Assembly (NCBI GenBank): GCA_965237985.1 | Contig: OZ250161.1 | Coordinates: forward strand, 1,364,001 to 1,428,000 | Direction: 5' to 3' | DNA from: G965212025 sp965237985 | GTDB taxonomy: Bacteria > Pseudomonadota > Gammaproteobacteria > Poriferisulfidales > Oxydemutatoraceae | Length of the DNA stretch: 64,000 bases | The notes under the pieces: generated by a model | Databases searched by the model: none | The model's input: the letters and a program-made list of their open reading frames with translations, nothing else | Told to the model about the DNA's origin: nothing | Translations under genes and position numbers: made by a program | In this document: positions 44,902 to 54,154 of the stretch, one piece after another | Layout of the letters: the number at the start of each line of letters is the position of its first letter | Position numbering within the stretch: position 1 is the stretch's first letter

Positions 44902-45619
44902 AACATTGGATCCACTGAATAAACCGTCTGGAAAGATGTTGCCATGTCAATATCTTGGCAAGCGCAGACAACCACAAAGAGCGATCATTTTGCTTCACGG
45001 CCTGGGCGCCGATGCAGACGACTTGAAAAGCCTTGCACAGCTTCTACCTTTCGCTCAGGACGGGAAAACGCTTTTGGTTTTTCCGCAGGCTCCGCAACTC
45101 CCGGTCACGGCGTGTAATGGAACCCTGTTGTCCGCCTGGTTTGACATTTACACCTTTGAAAAGGGTGGCGTAGAAGATCGACGGGGCTTGCTGAACACTT
45201 GCAAAGGAGTTCAGGCCATCATTGCCGAACTGTTGAAAAACAATGTGCCGCTCAGTCGCATTGTGCTCGGCGGCTTTTCCCAAGGGGGTGCCGTGGCTCT
45301 TTATTATGCCTCGCACAGCAAGGAAGCAATCGCCGGTGCCGCTGGGTTTTCAGCCTACCTGCCATTGTCCGGAGAGCCGATGCCTTCCACTTCGCCACGC
45401 GTGCCGATTTTCATGTCTCACGGAATTCACGATGAAATTATCCCCTTGGAAATTTCCCAGCTGAGCCGGGATTGTTTGCGCTCAGCAAACCATGAAGTGT
45501 TTTTCCAGACCTATCCGCTTGGCCACAACCTGGACAGAGACGTGGTCGTAGATTTTTCGGGCTGGTGTGCGCGGCTTCTGGACGATGGGACATTGAACAA
45601 ACTCGACTTCACTTTTTAG
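44891..45619 (+). CDS. Carboxylesterase / phospholipase family alpha/beta hydrolase
   Basis: 242 residues with the full fold: oxyanion region ILLHGLGADADDLKSL near 32-47, nucleophile elbow GGFSQGGAV with Ser near 130, catalytic Asp in MSHGIHDEIIP and His in YPLGHNL. This is the family of YpfH/EstB-type esterases acting on short acyl esters or lysophospholipids. Substrate unknown. Convergent with zipA. Confidence 0.9.
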   Translation: MQTETLDPLNKPSGKMLPCQYLGKRRQPQRAIILLHGLGADADDLKSLAQLLPFAQDGKTLLVFPQAPQLPVTACNGTLLSAWFDIYTFEKGGVEDRRGLLNTCKGVQAIIAELLKNNVPLSRIVLGGFSQGGAVALYYASHSKEAIAGAAGFSAYLPLSGEPMPSTSPRVPIFMSHGIHDEIIPLEISQLSRDCLRSANHEVFFQTYPLGHNLDRDVVVDFSGWCARLLDDGTLNKLDFTF

Positions 45620-45653
45620 TCCTCAAGGCCTCCCTTGTCGGGGCTACAGCGGT

Positions 45654-46238
45654 TCAACGTTCCTGTTCCCGTTGCCGGGTTTCACCAGAGCCCGGAGAGA
45701 ACATTTTTGTTTTCCCGTCAAGAACCTCTCCGCCTAATTGCTCCGCCATCAGCACAGCACAATCGAGCATGCATTTACGCACTGCCTGCAGGTCGCTGTC
45801 AGGTTGCAAAAGGGCAATGAAAATCAAGCCGCCGGTGCGATATTCTTCCATCCTAGCCCATTCAAACTCCCCTGGCTCAAACATGCTTGCAACCAAGAAC
45901 TCGGCTTTCTTTTCCTCTTGCCCACTCTCCACAAAACGAAAACTCCCCCGTTGCTTCCCGTGGGTTTCCAGTCCGACTTTCCGGGCGGCCTGCAGGATCT
46001 GCATGCCGGGAAATGGTTCACCGTTGGCGGCTCTCAGGTATACGACAAGCGTTTCAGGTGGCTCTGAATCAGCAACAGTTTTCAAGAGCCGGGGAGGCAT
46101 GATGGGTTTTCGATCTTTTTTGGGATGACCACGCCTTTTGGAAAAGCGGAGTGGAAATTTTGTGAACCAGAAAACCCCAATGAAAACCACCAGACCCAGT
46201 AACAGCAAATAACCGCGAAATTCCTCTTCCGTGCTCAC
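45654..46238 (-). CDS. zipA: Cell-division protein ZipA-like
   Basis: Anchors FtsZ to the membrane. One N-terminal helix (YLLLLGLVVFIGVFWFTKF), a short basic linker, and a C-terminal FtsZ-binding domain (TLVVYLRAANGEPFPGMQIL ... LVASMFEPGEFEW ... TGGLIFIALLQPDSD). At 194 residues it is small because the linker is short. It follows smc by 6 bases; smc-zipA is the conserved arrangement, though ligA does not follow. Confidence 0.8.
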   Translation of the reverse strand: MSTEEEFRGYLLLLGLVVFIGVFWFTKFPLRFSKRRGHPKKDRKPIMPPRLLKTVADSEPPETLVVYLRAANGEPFPGMQILQAARKVGLETHGKQRGSFRFVESGQEEKKAEFLVASMFEPGEFEWARMEEYRTGGLIFIALLQPDSDLQAVRKCMLDCAVLMAEQLGGEVLDGKTKMFSPGSGETRQREQER

Positions 46239-46244
46239 CGACCT

Positions 46245-49200
46245 TCAAGTCCCAACAAATTGCAAGGCACGTTCAATGTCCACCGATACAATTTTTGAAA
46301 CCCCCGTTTCTGCCATTGTTACCCCCACCAGAAAATCCATGGCTTCCATGGCTACTTTGTTGTGCGTCACGGTTACAAACTGAGTCTGCATTTTCATTTT
46401 CTGCAACAAATCGCAAAAACGCACGACATTGTTTTCATCCAATGAAGCATCGACTTCGTCCAACACACAAAAAGGAGCCGGATTCAGTTGAAACATGGAA
46501 AACACCAGCGCCAGTGAAACCAAGGTTTTTTCACCACCAGACAACAACCCCACCGGGCCGGCTTTATGACCAGGCAGGCATGCCGAAACGCGCACCCCGG
46601 TTTCCGACCAATTTCCGCCCGTTCCTTCCATTTCCAGGCGGGCGTATCCACCACCAAAAATAACCGAGAAAAGACCTTCCAGGTTGTCGTTGACTTTTTC
46701 GAAGGTCTGGTTGAATTGAGTCCGCGTTTCCCGGTCAATTTTTGTCATGGCTTTTTCCAGCGTTTCCAAAGCATTCCTAAGGTCCTCATGCTGAGTGTCC
46801 AAATACGCTTTTCTTTCTTCCAGCCCACCCAGCTCATCCACTGCGGCAGCGTTGGTCACACCCAGGCTCTGGATACGGATTTGAACATGCTCCAGTTGTT
46901 CTCGGTGACTGCTTTCGCAAGCATTTTCATCCACTGCGGCGCGCACGGCTTCCGGATCCTTTACCGTTTCCGCCAATCTGGCGCGCAAGTCCTCACAGCG
47001 CGCTTTGCTGACTTGCAATTCCGACGAGACCTGTTCACTGGATTTCTGTGCAGAGCGCACTTCTTTTTCCAGAACGGTCTGCCTCTCTTGCAACCCGGCA
47101 ACAGCGGCTTTCAGTTCAACACCTTGATCACCAACCTGAATCAAGAGCTTTTCCTCCCGGGCATATACACCATGCAAGGCCGCGAGCTTTTCATCATGCT
47201 GCTCTCCAAGCAGCGACTCAAAATCATCAAGCGAGCGTTGCAGGTCTGCCAAGTGTTTCTCAGAGGTCTGCACATTATCCTGGAGGAAATCAATATTGTC
47301 GGTTGCTGTTTTTTGTTGCTGACCAAGGGATACCAGTTCCGCTTCCCGGATTTTGCGCGCCTGCTGAAAAGCATTCAGCTCTTCTCTCGCGACCAGGACC
47401 TGTGCTTCCAGCAAATTTTCACGCTTCTGCAAAAGTGCTCCTGCCTGTTCCCATTCTGCCAACCTGGCTTCAGCAAGCTGCACATCGGCACTGGCTTGTC
47501 GACGCTGAAAAGCCAATGTTTTTTCCCGCTCCAGGAGCGAGCGCCCGGCTTCAGCAAGTGCGGACTGACGCTTATTTTCCTGCTCCAGCGATTCCTCGTG
47601 CCGCGCATACTCTGCTTCTAGCAAAGCCAGGGTGTGAAACGCTTTTTCAGCAGCGGATTGCTTTTGATCCCGGCTTTCTTCCAAAGCAATGCGGCTTCGG
47701 CGCGCCTGCGTACTTTTATCGCGAATGTCTTGCAGGTTTTTTTTCGCTTTTTCCAGGCACTCACGCAAATCATCAATACTGCGCGCACGCACCAACACTT
47801 GGTTTTCCCGAACTTCGCAACGGCTGATTTTCAACCAATGCCTGCCAATCCAAACGCCATCCGGCGTCAACAGGCTTTCGTGGGGCAACAAAGTTTTTCG
47901 CCTTGCCAACCCCTGATCCAGGCTGTCAACAAAACCAACACTGGCCAAAGGATGTTCCAGACAGACAGGTGAATCCACTTTCGCAGCCAGCGTTCCCGTT
48001 GCTCCGGGCACCTCGGCTTCTTCCACTATGAACAATTGGCCTTGCCTGAGTTGCCCCACCGCTTTCGCGTAATCATCCAGCGAAGACACACAAACAGCCC
48101 GCAGCCATTCCCCAAGCACGGTTTCCACCAGACTCTCCCAACCTTTCTCCGCACGGATGTGCTCGCAAAGACAGTCTCGGGTATTTAATCCCGCGCTTTT
48201 CAGCCAAGCGGCAAACATCTTTTCATCGTGTCCCAGGCGGGATTTCTGGAGGGCCTCCAGAGAAGCAAGGTCCTGCTGCAAAACCATGACTTTTGCGGTT
48301 GCTTTTTCAAGTTCCCCCAGCAAAGTGCGTTCGGCCTGCCGAAAGTTGCCTGCTTTTGCGCGCAGGTCTTCAAGTCGCACGCGGTTCGACTCGCAGGTCT
48401 GCCGGCTAGATTCCAGTTGTTTTTTCCGTTCGGCCTGTCTCACAATGGCCTGGCCGACCTGCTCTGCATTCTGATCATTCCGAGTGTTTTTCCTGGCCTG
48501 ACGCGCACGCTCCAGTTCTGTTTTGAAAGATTCGGCAGCATTTTTTTGCTGCTGTACATCTTCATGGGCAGCACGTAGTTCCGCCTGTTGCGGTCGCAGT
48601 TGCGTACGTGCGGATTCGTGATTGCCCCGGCATTCACGCAACCTTTGCCGCAGGATATTTTCTCGTTCAGCAAATCTGCCGGCAGCTTTCTCCAATCCCT
48701 GAAATGTTTGGCGCAACTCGCTAAATTGTTTCTTTTGTTTTTCCAGTTCGACTCGGTTTTTACGCAATACCAGTGCGGTTTCTTCACGATTTTTATGCAG
48801 TTGCGTCAGATTGTGTTCGCGGTTTTTAATTTCATGTTCCAAGACAGCGATCTCACGCTCCAGTTTCAGACAGATTTCTTTGCTTTCATGTTGCTTCCCG
48901 TTGTTCACTCCCAATCGTTCCTGTTGTTTTTTCCGCTCGGTGTCCAACGATTTCAGTTTGCTTTCAAGCCGTTCGCTCCCAACTCGCGACTGTTTCGATT
49001 GTTCCCCAAAAACGGCCTGCTCTTTTTCCCGGCTCAGCAGTTGCAAACAAAGCAATTCTCCCTGCAATTGTTTTTTCCGCGCAGCCAGTTTTTTATAACG
49101 TTCGGCCTGCCGTGACTGACGTCTGGTTTTCTCGAATTGTTTCCTGACTTCTTCACGAATGTCCTCTAGGCGTTCCAGATTTTCGCGCGTCCGCCGAATG

Positions 49201-49745
49201 TACAGCTCAGTATCGCGCCGTCGGTCCCGGTACAGCGAAAGCCCCGCGGCTTCTTCCAGAAACTTCCGCAAATCCCGCGGCTTCGCCTGAACAAAATTTT
49301 CAATCACACCTTGACCGATGATGGCGTAACTGTTGCCACCCAAGCCAGTGCCGGAAAAAAAATCTACCACATCGCGGCGCCGACAGCGGGTTTCGTTTAT
49401 AAAGAAAACAGATTCGCTGCCGCGCGAGACCTCGCGGCGCATAGCCAGTTCCGAAAACCCGGCGTATCGCCCCGGGAAATCGCCTCGCTCGTTGTCAAAA
49501 TGTAGTTCCACGCTGGCGCGCCCGAGCGGCTTGCGGACATGGGTGCCGTCAAATATGATTTTGTCGAGCGTCCCGGCACGCAGGGAATGCGATGCGTCGC
49601 CGATCACCCAGCGAATGGCGTCCACGATATTGGACTTGCCACAACCGTTTGGACCAACAACACCGGTCACCGAATTGGCGAAAGTGACGTTCGTCGTTTC
49701 GGGAAAGGTTTTAAATCCTGATATGCGTACTTTGCAAAGTCTCAC
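46245..49745 (-). CDS. smc: Chromosome segregation ATPase SMC
   Basis: 1166 residues. Walker A GPNGCGKSNIVDAI near 32-45, two long coiled coils (about 165-500 and 660-990) around a hinge near 510-640 (HEKMFAAWLKSAGL, ETVLGEWLRAVCV), then the ABC signature LLSGGEKTLVSLAL and Walker B FCVLDEVDASLDENN. Organises and separates the chromosome with ScpAB. Frame is intact. Divergent from queF, upstream of zipA. Confidence 0.96.
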   Translation of the reverse strand: MRLCKVRISGFKTFPETTNVTFANSVTGVVGPNGCGKSNIVDAIRWVIGDASHSLRAGTLDKIIFDGTHVRKPLGRASVELHFDNERGDFPGRYAGFSELAMRREVSRGSESVFFINETRCRRRDVVDFFSGTGLGGNSYAIIGQGVIENFVQAKPRDLRKFLEEAAGLSLYRDRRRDTELYIRRTRENLERLEDIREEVRKQFEKTRRQSRQAERYKKLAARKKQLQGELLCLQLLSREKEQAVFGEQSKQSRVGSERLESKLKSLDTERKKQQERLGVNNGKQHESKEICLKLEREIAVLEHEIKNREHNLTQLHKNREETALVLRKNRVELEKQKKQFSELRQTFQGLEKAAGRFAERENILRQRLRECRGNHESARTQLRPQQAELRAAHEDVQQQKNAAESFKTELERARQARKNTRNDQNAEQVGQAIVRQAERKKQLESSRQTCESNRVRLEDLRAKAGNFRQAERTLLGELEKATAKVMVLQQDLASLEALQKSRLGHDEKMFAAWLKSAGLNTRDCLCEHIRAEKGWESLVETVLGEWLRAVCVSSLDDYAKAVGQLRQGQLFIVEEAEVPGATGTLAAKVDSPVCLEHPLASVGFVDSLDQGLARRKTLLPHESLLTPDGVWIGRHWLKISRCEVRENQVLVRARSIDDLRECLEKAKKNLQDIRDKSTQARRSRIALEESRDQKQSAAEKAFHTLALLEAEYARHEESLEQENKRQSALAEAGRSLLEREKTLAFQRRQASADVQLAEARLAEWEQAGALLQKRENLLEAQVLVAREELNAFQQARKIREAELVSLGQQQKTATDNIDFLQDNVQTSEKHLADLQRSLDDFESLLGEQHDEKLAALHGVYAREEKLLIQVGDQGVELKAAVAGLQERQTVLEKEVRSAQKSSEQVSSELQVSKARCEDLRARLAETVKDPEAVRAAVDENACESSHREQLEHVQIRIQSLGVTNAAAVDELGGLEERKAYLDTQHEDLRNALETLEKAMTKIDRETRTQFNQTFEKVNDNLEGLFSVIFGGGYARLEMEGTGGNWSETGVRVSACLPGHKAGPVGLLSGGEKTLVSLALVFSMFQLNPAPFCVLDEVDASLDENNVVRFCDLLQKMKMQTQFVTVTHNKVAMEAMDFLVGVTMAETGVSKIVSVDIERALQFVGT

Positions 49746-49825
49746 TACTTGCGGTTCCTGGAAAAAAACGGGATATTACAATGGAAGTTTAGGCACGAGC
49801 CACTCCATCACCCCCCGACCATACT

Positions 49826-50194
49826 ATGACATCAGGAAACCTGCAAAAAGTCGGCAACTTCGAAGTCTTTCCCAACCCGAAGCCAGAGCGCAACTACGAA
49901 ATTCGCATCGATACATTGGAATTCACTTGCCTGTGCCCACGCACCGGACAACCGGATTTTGCAACTTTACTACTGAAATATGTGCCAGATTCACGATGCG
50001 TTGAGCTGAAAAGCCTGCGTGAATATCTGCGATCTTTTCGCAACGTTCCTGCCTTTCATGAAGCGGTCGTCAATGAAATTGTCGATGCTTTCTGCTCTGC
50101 CTTGGCCCCACGGTTTGTGAAACTTACGGCTTCTTTCAATGTTCGTGGCGGGCTTTCTACCACCATCGTGGTCAAGCACTCGAGGGAACCATAA
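49826..50194 (+). CDS. queF: 7-cyano-7-deazaguanine reductase
   Basis: NADPH-dependent reduction of preQ0 to preQ1 in queuosine synthesis. 122 residues, the short unimodular form. Catalytic Cys and Asp lie in CLCPRTGQPDF near 35-45, and the substrate and NADPH motif is ELKSLREYLRSFRNVPAFHE. Followed by hslV after ~105 bases. Confidence 0.92.
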   Translation: MTSGNLQKVGNFEVFPNPKPERNYEIRIDTLEFTCLCPRTGQPDFATLLLKYVPDSRCVELKSLREYLRSFRNVPAFHEAVVNEIVDAFCSALAPRFVKLTASFNVRGGLSTTIVVKHSREP

Positions 50195-50300
50195 CCGGCA
50201 GACAATTACCGGAACATGATTTGTCGCTCTCCGGCACTGCCTGAACCACTTGCATTAGAACGGGTGTTGTAAAATGGCACCTCGCAACCGAGAACAACCC

Positions 50301-50891
50301 ATGACTTTCACAAACCATTCAGGAAATCACTTTCACGGAACGACTGTCCTTTCGGTGCGTCGTAACGGCATCGTGGCCCTCGGCGGCGATGGGCAGGTCA
50401 CTATGGGTAATATAGTCATGAAGTCAAACGCTCGGAAAGTACGACGACTTCACAAGGACCAAATTCTGGCCGGATTCGCCGGCGGCACGGCCGATGCCTT
50501 CACCCTGTTCGACCGCTTTGAAACCAGGCTGGAAGAATACAACGGTCGTCTCTTGCGTGCCGCTGTGGAACTGGCCAAAGACTGGCGCACGGACAGGGCA
50601 TTGCGTCGTCTCGAAGCATTGCTCACCGTTGCGGATATAAACAACACGCTGGTCATATCCGGGACCGGTGACGTCATCGAACCTGAAAATGGATTGATTG
50701 CAATTGGCTCAGGAGGAGGCTACGCTCAAGCGGCGGCGCAAGCCATGCTCGACACGTCCAAACTCGACGCTCGCACGATAGTCGAAAGGGCACTGAACAT
50801 TGCAGCCGGCATTTGCATTTACACCAACCGGAACACGACCGTGGAAATCTTGCCAAATCCGCAAGGCGCCACTCACCCATCGTCCAGCTAA
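50301..50891 (+). CDS. hslV: ATP-dependent protease subunit HslV
   Basis: Proteolytic core of the HslUV protease. I favour ATG 50301 over the frame start at 50274; it gives a short leader before the catalytic threonine in FHGTTVLSVRRNG. 196 residues. Other marks: GGDGQVTMGN, KVRRLHKDQILAGFAGGTADAF, and GSGGGYAQAAAQAM. Read with hslU, 36 bases downstream. Confidence 0.94.
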   Translation: MTFTNHSGNHFHGTTVLSVRRNGIVALGGDGQVTMGNIVMKSNARKVRRLHKDQILAGFAGGTADAFTLFDRFETRLEEYNGRLLRAAVELAKDWRTDRALRRLEALLTVADINNTLVISGTGDVIEPENGLIAIGSGGGYAQAAAQAMLDTSKLDARTIVERALNIAAGICIYTNRNTTVEILPNPQGATHPSSS

Positions 50892-50927
50892 AGCTGATCT
50901 AGCGATCCACTGTTTGAGGATTGAACC

Positions 50928-52229
50928 ATGTCAACCATGACCCCCAGAGAAATTGTCCGTGAGCTGAACCAGTACATCATTGGCCAGGAAAAAGCCAAGC
51001 GGGCGGTTGCCATTGCGTTGCGCAATCGTTGGCGCCGGATGCAATTGGATGAAGCCATGCGTTCGGAAGTCATGCCTAAAAACATCCTGATGATCGGGCC
51101 GACCGGCGTTGGCAAAACAGAAATCGCCCGCCGCCTTGCCAAACTCGCCGATGCTCCTTTAATCAAAGTGGAGGCAACAAAATTTACCGAAGTCGGATAT
51201 GTGGGCCGGGACGTAGAATCCATTATTCGGGATCTGATGGACGCGGCTGTAAAAAAGAACCGCAAACAATTGATGGAATGCAACCGCTACCGCGCTGAAG
51301 AAATCGCTGAGGACCGTATTCTCGATGCTTTGCAACAGCATCCTGATTTCAAAGCCAAATCACGCCAGGAGTTGCAGACAAAACTGAAAAACGAAGAATT
51401 GGATGAGGTCGAGATTGAATTGAGCGTCCCCAACACTCCCGTCGGCATTGAAATCATGACGCCGCCAGGTATGGAAGGCATGGCACATCAGATTCACAAC
51501 GCGTTCAAGAGCCTGGGCAGCACACAGAAACGGCAGCGCAAAATTTCAGTCTTGCAGGCGCGCAAACTCCTCGGCTTGGAAGAATCGCAAAAAATGATCG
51601 ATGAAGAAGATTTGAAAACCAGTTCCATATACGATGTAGAACAAAAAGGCATCGTGTTCATTGATGAAATCGACAAGGTCACCAAGCGCTCCGACTTGCA
51701 GTCTTCGGAAGTATCACGTGAAGGAGTGCAACGTGATCTTTTGCCTTTGGTGGAAGGCAGCACGGTCACCACCAAGTACGGTGTGGTGCAAACCGACCAC
51801 ATTCTGTTCATCGCTTCCGGCGCTTTTCACACCAGCAAACCTTCAGATCTGATACCGGAATTGCAGGGACGCTTTCCCATCCGCGTGGAATTGAATGCAT
51901 TGGATGTCCAGGATTTCATTCGCATTCTTACCGAGCCGAGCTACTCCCTTACCCGTCAATACAAGGCCCTGCTGAATTCAGAGGACGTGGGAATCGAATT
52001 CTCGGAAGACGGCGTGCGCCGCATTGCAGAAATTGCTTTTGAAATCAACGAATCCACCGAAAACATTGGCGCGCGCAGGCTTCACACAGTTATGGAATAT
52101 CTGCTGGATGACTTGCTCTACTCTGCTCCTGACATCAGCCACACCAAACGAAACATTGATGCCACTTACGTAGATGGTCAATTGTCTGGGCTGGTGAAAG
52201 ACAAGGACTTGACACGCTATATCCTCTAA
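50928..52229 (+). CDS. hslU: HslU ATPase (unfoldase) subunit
   Basis: AAA+ partner that unfolds substrates into HslV. 433 residues. Walker A GPTGVGKTEIARRLA near 60-74, the pore motif GYVGRDVESI, an intermediate domain (about 110-230), Walker B IVFIDEIDKVTKRS and the C-terminal GARRLHTVMEYLLDDLLYSAPD. The C-terminal tail DKDLTRYIL inserts into HslV. Directly follows hslV. Confidence 0.96.
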   Translation: MSTMTPREIVRELNQYIIGQEKAKRAVAIALRNRWRRMQLDEAMRSEVMPKNILMIGPTGVGKTEIARRLAKLADAPLIKVEATKFTEVGYVGRDVESIIRDLMDAAVKKNRKQLMECNRYRAEEIAEDRILDALQQHPDFKAKSRQELQTKLKNEELDEVEIELSVPNTPVGIEIMTPPGMEGMAHQIHNAFKSLGSTQKRQRKISVLQARKLLGLEESQKMIDEEDLKTSSIYDVEQKGIVFIDEIDKVTKRSDLQSSEVSREGVQRDLLPLVEGSTVTTKYGVVQTDHILFIASGAFHTSKPSDLIPELQGRFPIRVELNALDVQDFIRILTEPSYSLTRQYKALLNSEDVGIEFSEDGVRRIAEIAFEINESTENIGARRLHTVMEYLLDDLLYSAPDISHTKRNIDATYVDGQLSGLVKDKDLTRYIL

Positions 52230-52230
52230 G

Positions 52231-52365
52231 CCATATCCAAACGTACCCCGGCCTCATAATGCTTGCGTAAAACTTCTCGCCAGCCTGATGTCGAGTTTTA
52301 TGATGGCAAACGTTTTTCCATGAGCTGTGAATGCCTCCGGGAACATTTCCCGTCCGCGAAAGCAG
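52231..52365 (+). pseudogene. Old, diverged 5' copy of the DUF971 gene
   Basis: CCATATCCAAACGTACCCCG resembles CCATGTCCAGACATACTCCG at the real gene start, and similarity of about 80% continues past TGATGGCAAACGTTTTTCC and ATGAGCTGTGAA before fading near 52365. The start ATG has become ATA and an early TAA is in frame. This is an earlier duplication than the 3' copies. Confidence 0.8.
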
Positions 52366-52442
52366 TCACGTTCAAGCCGGGCAGGACATGTCCCGATACG
52401 GCATTGATGCCACTGGCCAGGATGGACCAGAGTCTCTAGACC

Positions 52443-52814
52443 ATGTCCAGACATACTCCGGTTTCGTTGCGCCTGCGTAAAATTTCTCGCCGGCTTGATA
52501 TCGAGTTTGATGATGGCAAACGTTTTTCCATGAGCTGTGAATACCTCCGCGTACACTCTCCGTCCGCGGAAGTAAGGGGACATGGACGGGGGCAGGGCAA
52601 ACTGCAGACAGGCAAGGAAAATGTCAATATTTTTGCGATTGAACCCATTGGAAACTATGCTGTGCGCCTGGAGTTTGACGACCAGCATCGCACTGGCATT
52701 TTCAGTTGGGATTACCTATACGAACTGGGGGAAAATCAGTCTGCTTACTGGAAACATTATTTGCAAGCACTTGCCGAAGCTGGTCATGTGCGCAAACCCC
52801 ACCCCAATAAATGA
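52443..52814 (+). CDS. DUF971 (gamma-butyrobetaine hydroxylase-like N-terminal) domain protein
   Basis: 123 residues: RLRKISRRLDIEFDDGKRFS, MSCEYLRVHSPSAEVRGHG, NIFAIEPIGNYAVRLEFDD, RTGIFSWDYLYELG. DUF971 proteins are often found between hslU and ubiE in betaproteobacteria; function is uncertain, with links to Fe-S metabolism in relatives. The intact gene uses the first of three tandem copies of its 3' two thirds. Confidence 0.9.
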   Translation: MSRHTPVSLRLRKISRRLDIEFDDGKRFSMSCEYLRVHSPSAEVRGHGRGQGKLQTGKENVNIFAIEPIGNYAVRLEFDDQHRTGIFSWDYLYELGENQSAYWKHYLQALAEAGHVRKPHPNK

Positions 52815-53379
52815 GCTGTGAATACCTCCGCGTACACTCTCCGTCCGCGCGGAAGTAAGGGGACATGGACAGGGACCGGGCAAACTGCAGACAGGCAAGG
52901 AAAATGTCAATATTTTTGCGATTGAACCCATTGGAAACTATGCTGTGCGCCTGGAGTTTGACGACCGGCATCGCACTGGCATTTTCAGTTGGGATTAGCT
53001 ATACGAACTGGGGGAAAATCAGTCTGCTTACTGGAAACATTATTTGCAAGCACTTGCCGAAGCTGCTCATGTGCGCAAACCCCACCCCAATAAATGAGCT
53101 GTGAATACCTCCGCGTACACTTTCCGTCCGCGCGGAAGCAAGGGGACATGGACAGGGGCAGGGCAAACTGCAGACAGGCAAGGAAAATGTCAATATTTTT
53201 GCGATTGAACTCATTGGAAACTATGCTGTGCGCCTGGAGTTTGACGACCGGCATCGCACTGGCATTTTCAGTTGGGATTAGCTATACGAACTGGGGGAAA
53301 ATCAGTCTGCTTACTGGAAACATTATTTGCAAGCACTTGTCGAAGCTGCTCATGTGCGCAAACCCCACCTCGGTAAATA
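52530..53379. repeat. Three tandem copies of the DUF971 3' part (~283 bp each)
   Basis: Units start with ATGAGCTGTGAATACC at 52530, 52811 and 53094. The first belongs to the live gene. In units 2 and 3 the codon for Tyr in SWDY is TAG (52996-52998 and 53279-53281), so both are dead and were copied from each other after the change. The last unit ends at the TAA before ubiE, and may hold the original 3' flank. Confidence 0.95.
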
Positions 53380-53407
53380 AGCTTGGTAGCAGATACCCTG
53401 ACGGGTC

Positions 53408-54154
53408 GTGACCAAGACCAAGACCCATTCTTTCGGCTATCGTCAGGTTACGGCCGCAGACAAAACCGCTCTGGTCGGCAACGTTTTTGATTCAGTCGCC
53501 CCTCATTACGATCTGATGAACGATTTCATGTCGTTGGGAATTCATCGCTTGTGGAAGCGGGTCACCGTGCAGCTGGCCGCGTTGTACAGCGGACAGAAAG
53601 TTTTGGACCTGGCGTCTGGCACTGGCGATTTGACCCGGCTGATTAGTCTCCAGACCGGCGCGCACGGCCACGTAGTATCCGCCGATGTCAACCCGAAAAT
53701 GCTGGCGCAAGGACGGGATCGCCTGCTGGATACCGGCCCCTGCAATGGGGTAAGTTTTGTGCAATGCAATGCTGAAAATCTGTCCTTTCCCGACCGTTTT
53801 TTTGATCGCGTCATTGTCGGTTTTGGGTTGCGCAATGTGACTGATATACCGTGTGCCTTGCGCGCCATGCGTCAGGTTTTGAAGCGAGGTGGCAGAGCGC
53901 TCATCCTGGAATTTTCCCAGCCACTGGAAATAATTTCCCCGCTTTACGATTTGTGGTCACTTCACTTCATTCCGAAACTCGCCCGAAGGATCGCCCGGGA
54001 TGAAGAAAGTTACCGCTATCTAGTGGAATCCATCCGCGTACACCCCGACCAGGAAACACTGCGGGAAATGATGCGTGACGCTGGTTTTGAACGATGTGAG
54101 TACTTCAACCTCAGTGGCGGGATCGTGGCCGTGCACCGTGCCTGCAGAGTATGA
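53408..54154 (+). CDS. ubiE: Ubiquinone/menaquinone C-methyltransferase
   Basis: SAM-dependent methylation of the quinone ring. GTG start at 53408, 248 residues. SAM motif I is LDLASGTGDLTR near 66-77; other family blocks are YDLMNDFMSLGIHRLWKR, NAENLSFPD and GFGLRNVTD. Its stop overlaps ubiJ by 4 bases (ATGA). Confidence 0.95.
   Translation: MTKTKTHSFGYRQVTAADKTALVGNVFDSVAPHYDLMNDFMSLGIHRLWKRVTVQLAALYSGQKVLDLASGTGDLTRLISLQTGAHGHVVSADVNPKMLAQGRDRLLDTGPCNGVSFVQCNAENLSFPDRFFDRVIVGFGLRNVTDIPCALRAMRQVLKRGGRALILEFSQPLEIISPLYDLWSLHFIPKLARRIARDEESYRYLVESIRVHPDQETLREMMRDAGFERCEYFNLSGGIVAVHRACRV

Noticed and set aside
46566..47827. 351- and 259-codon plus-strand frames
   Set aside because: Antisense shadows of smc; no motif and smc is clearly the gene.
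5525..53281. Stop-codon reassignment (several in-frame TAA/TAG codons)
   Set aside because: All interrupted frames are truncated or duplicated pseudogenes; intact housekeeping genes use TAA, TAG and TGA normally as ends.
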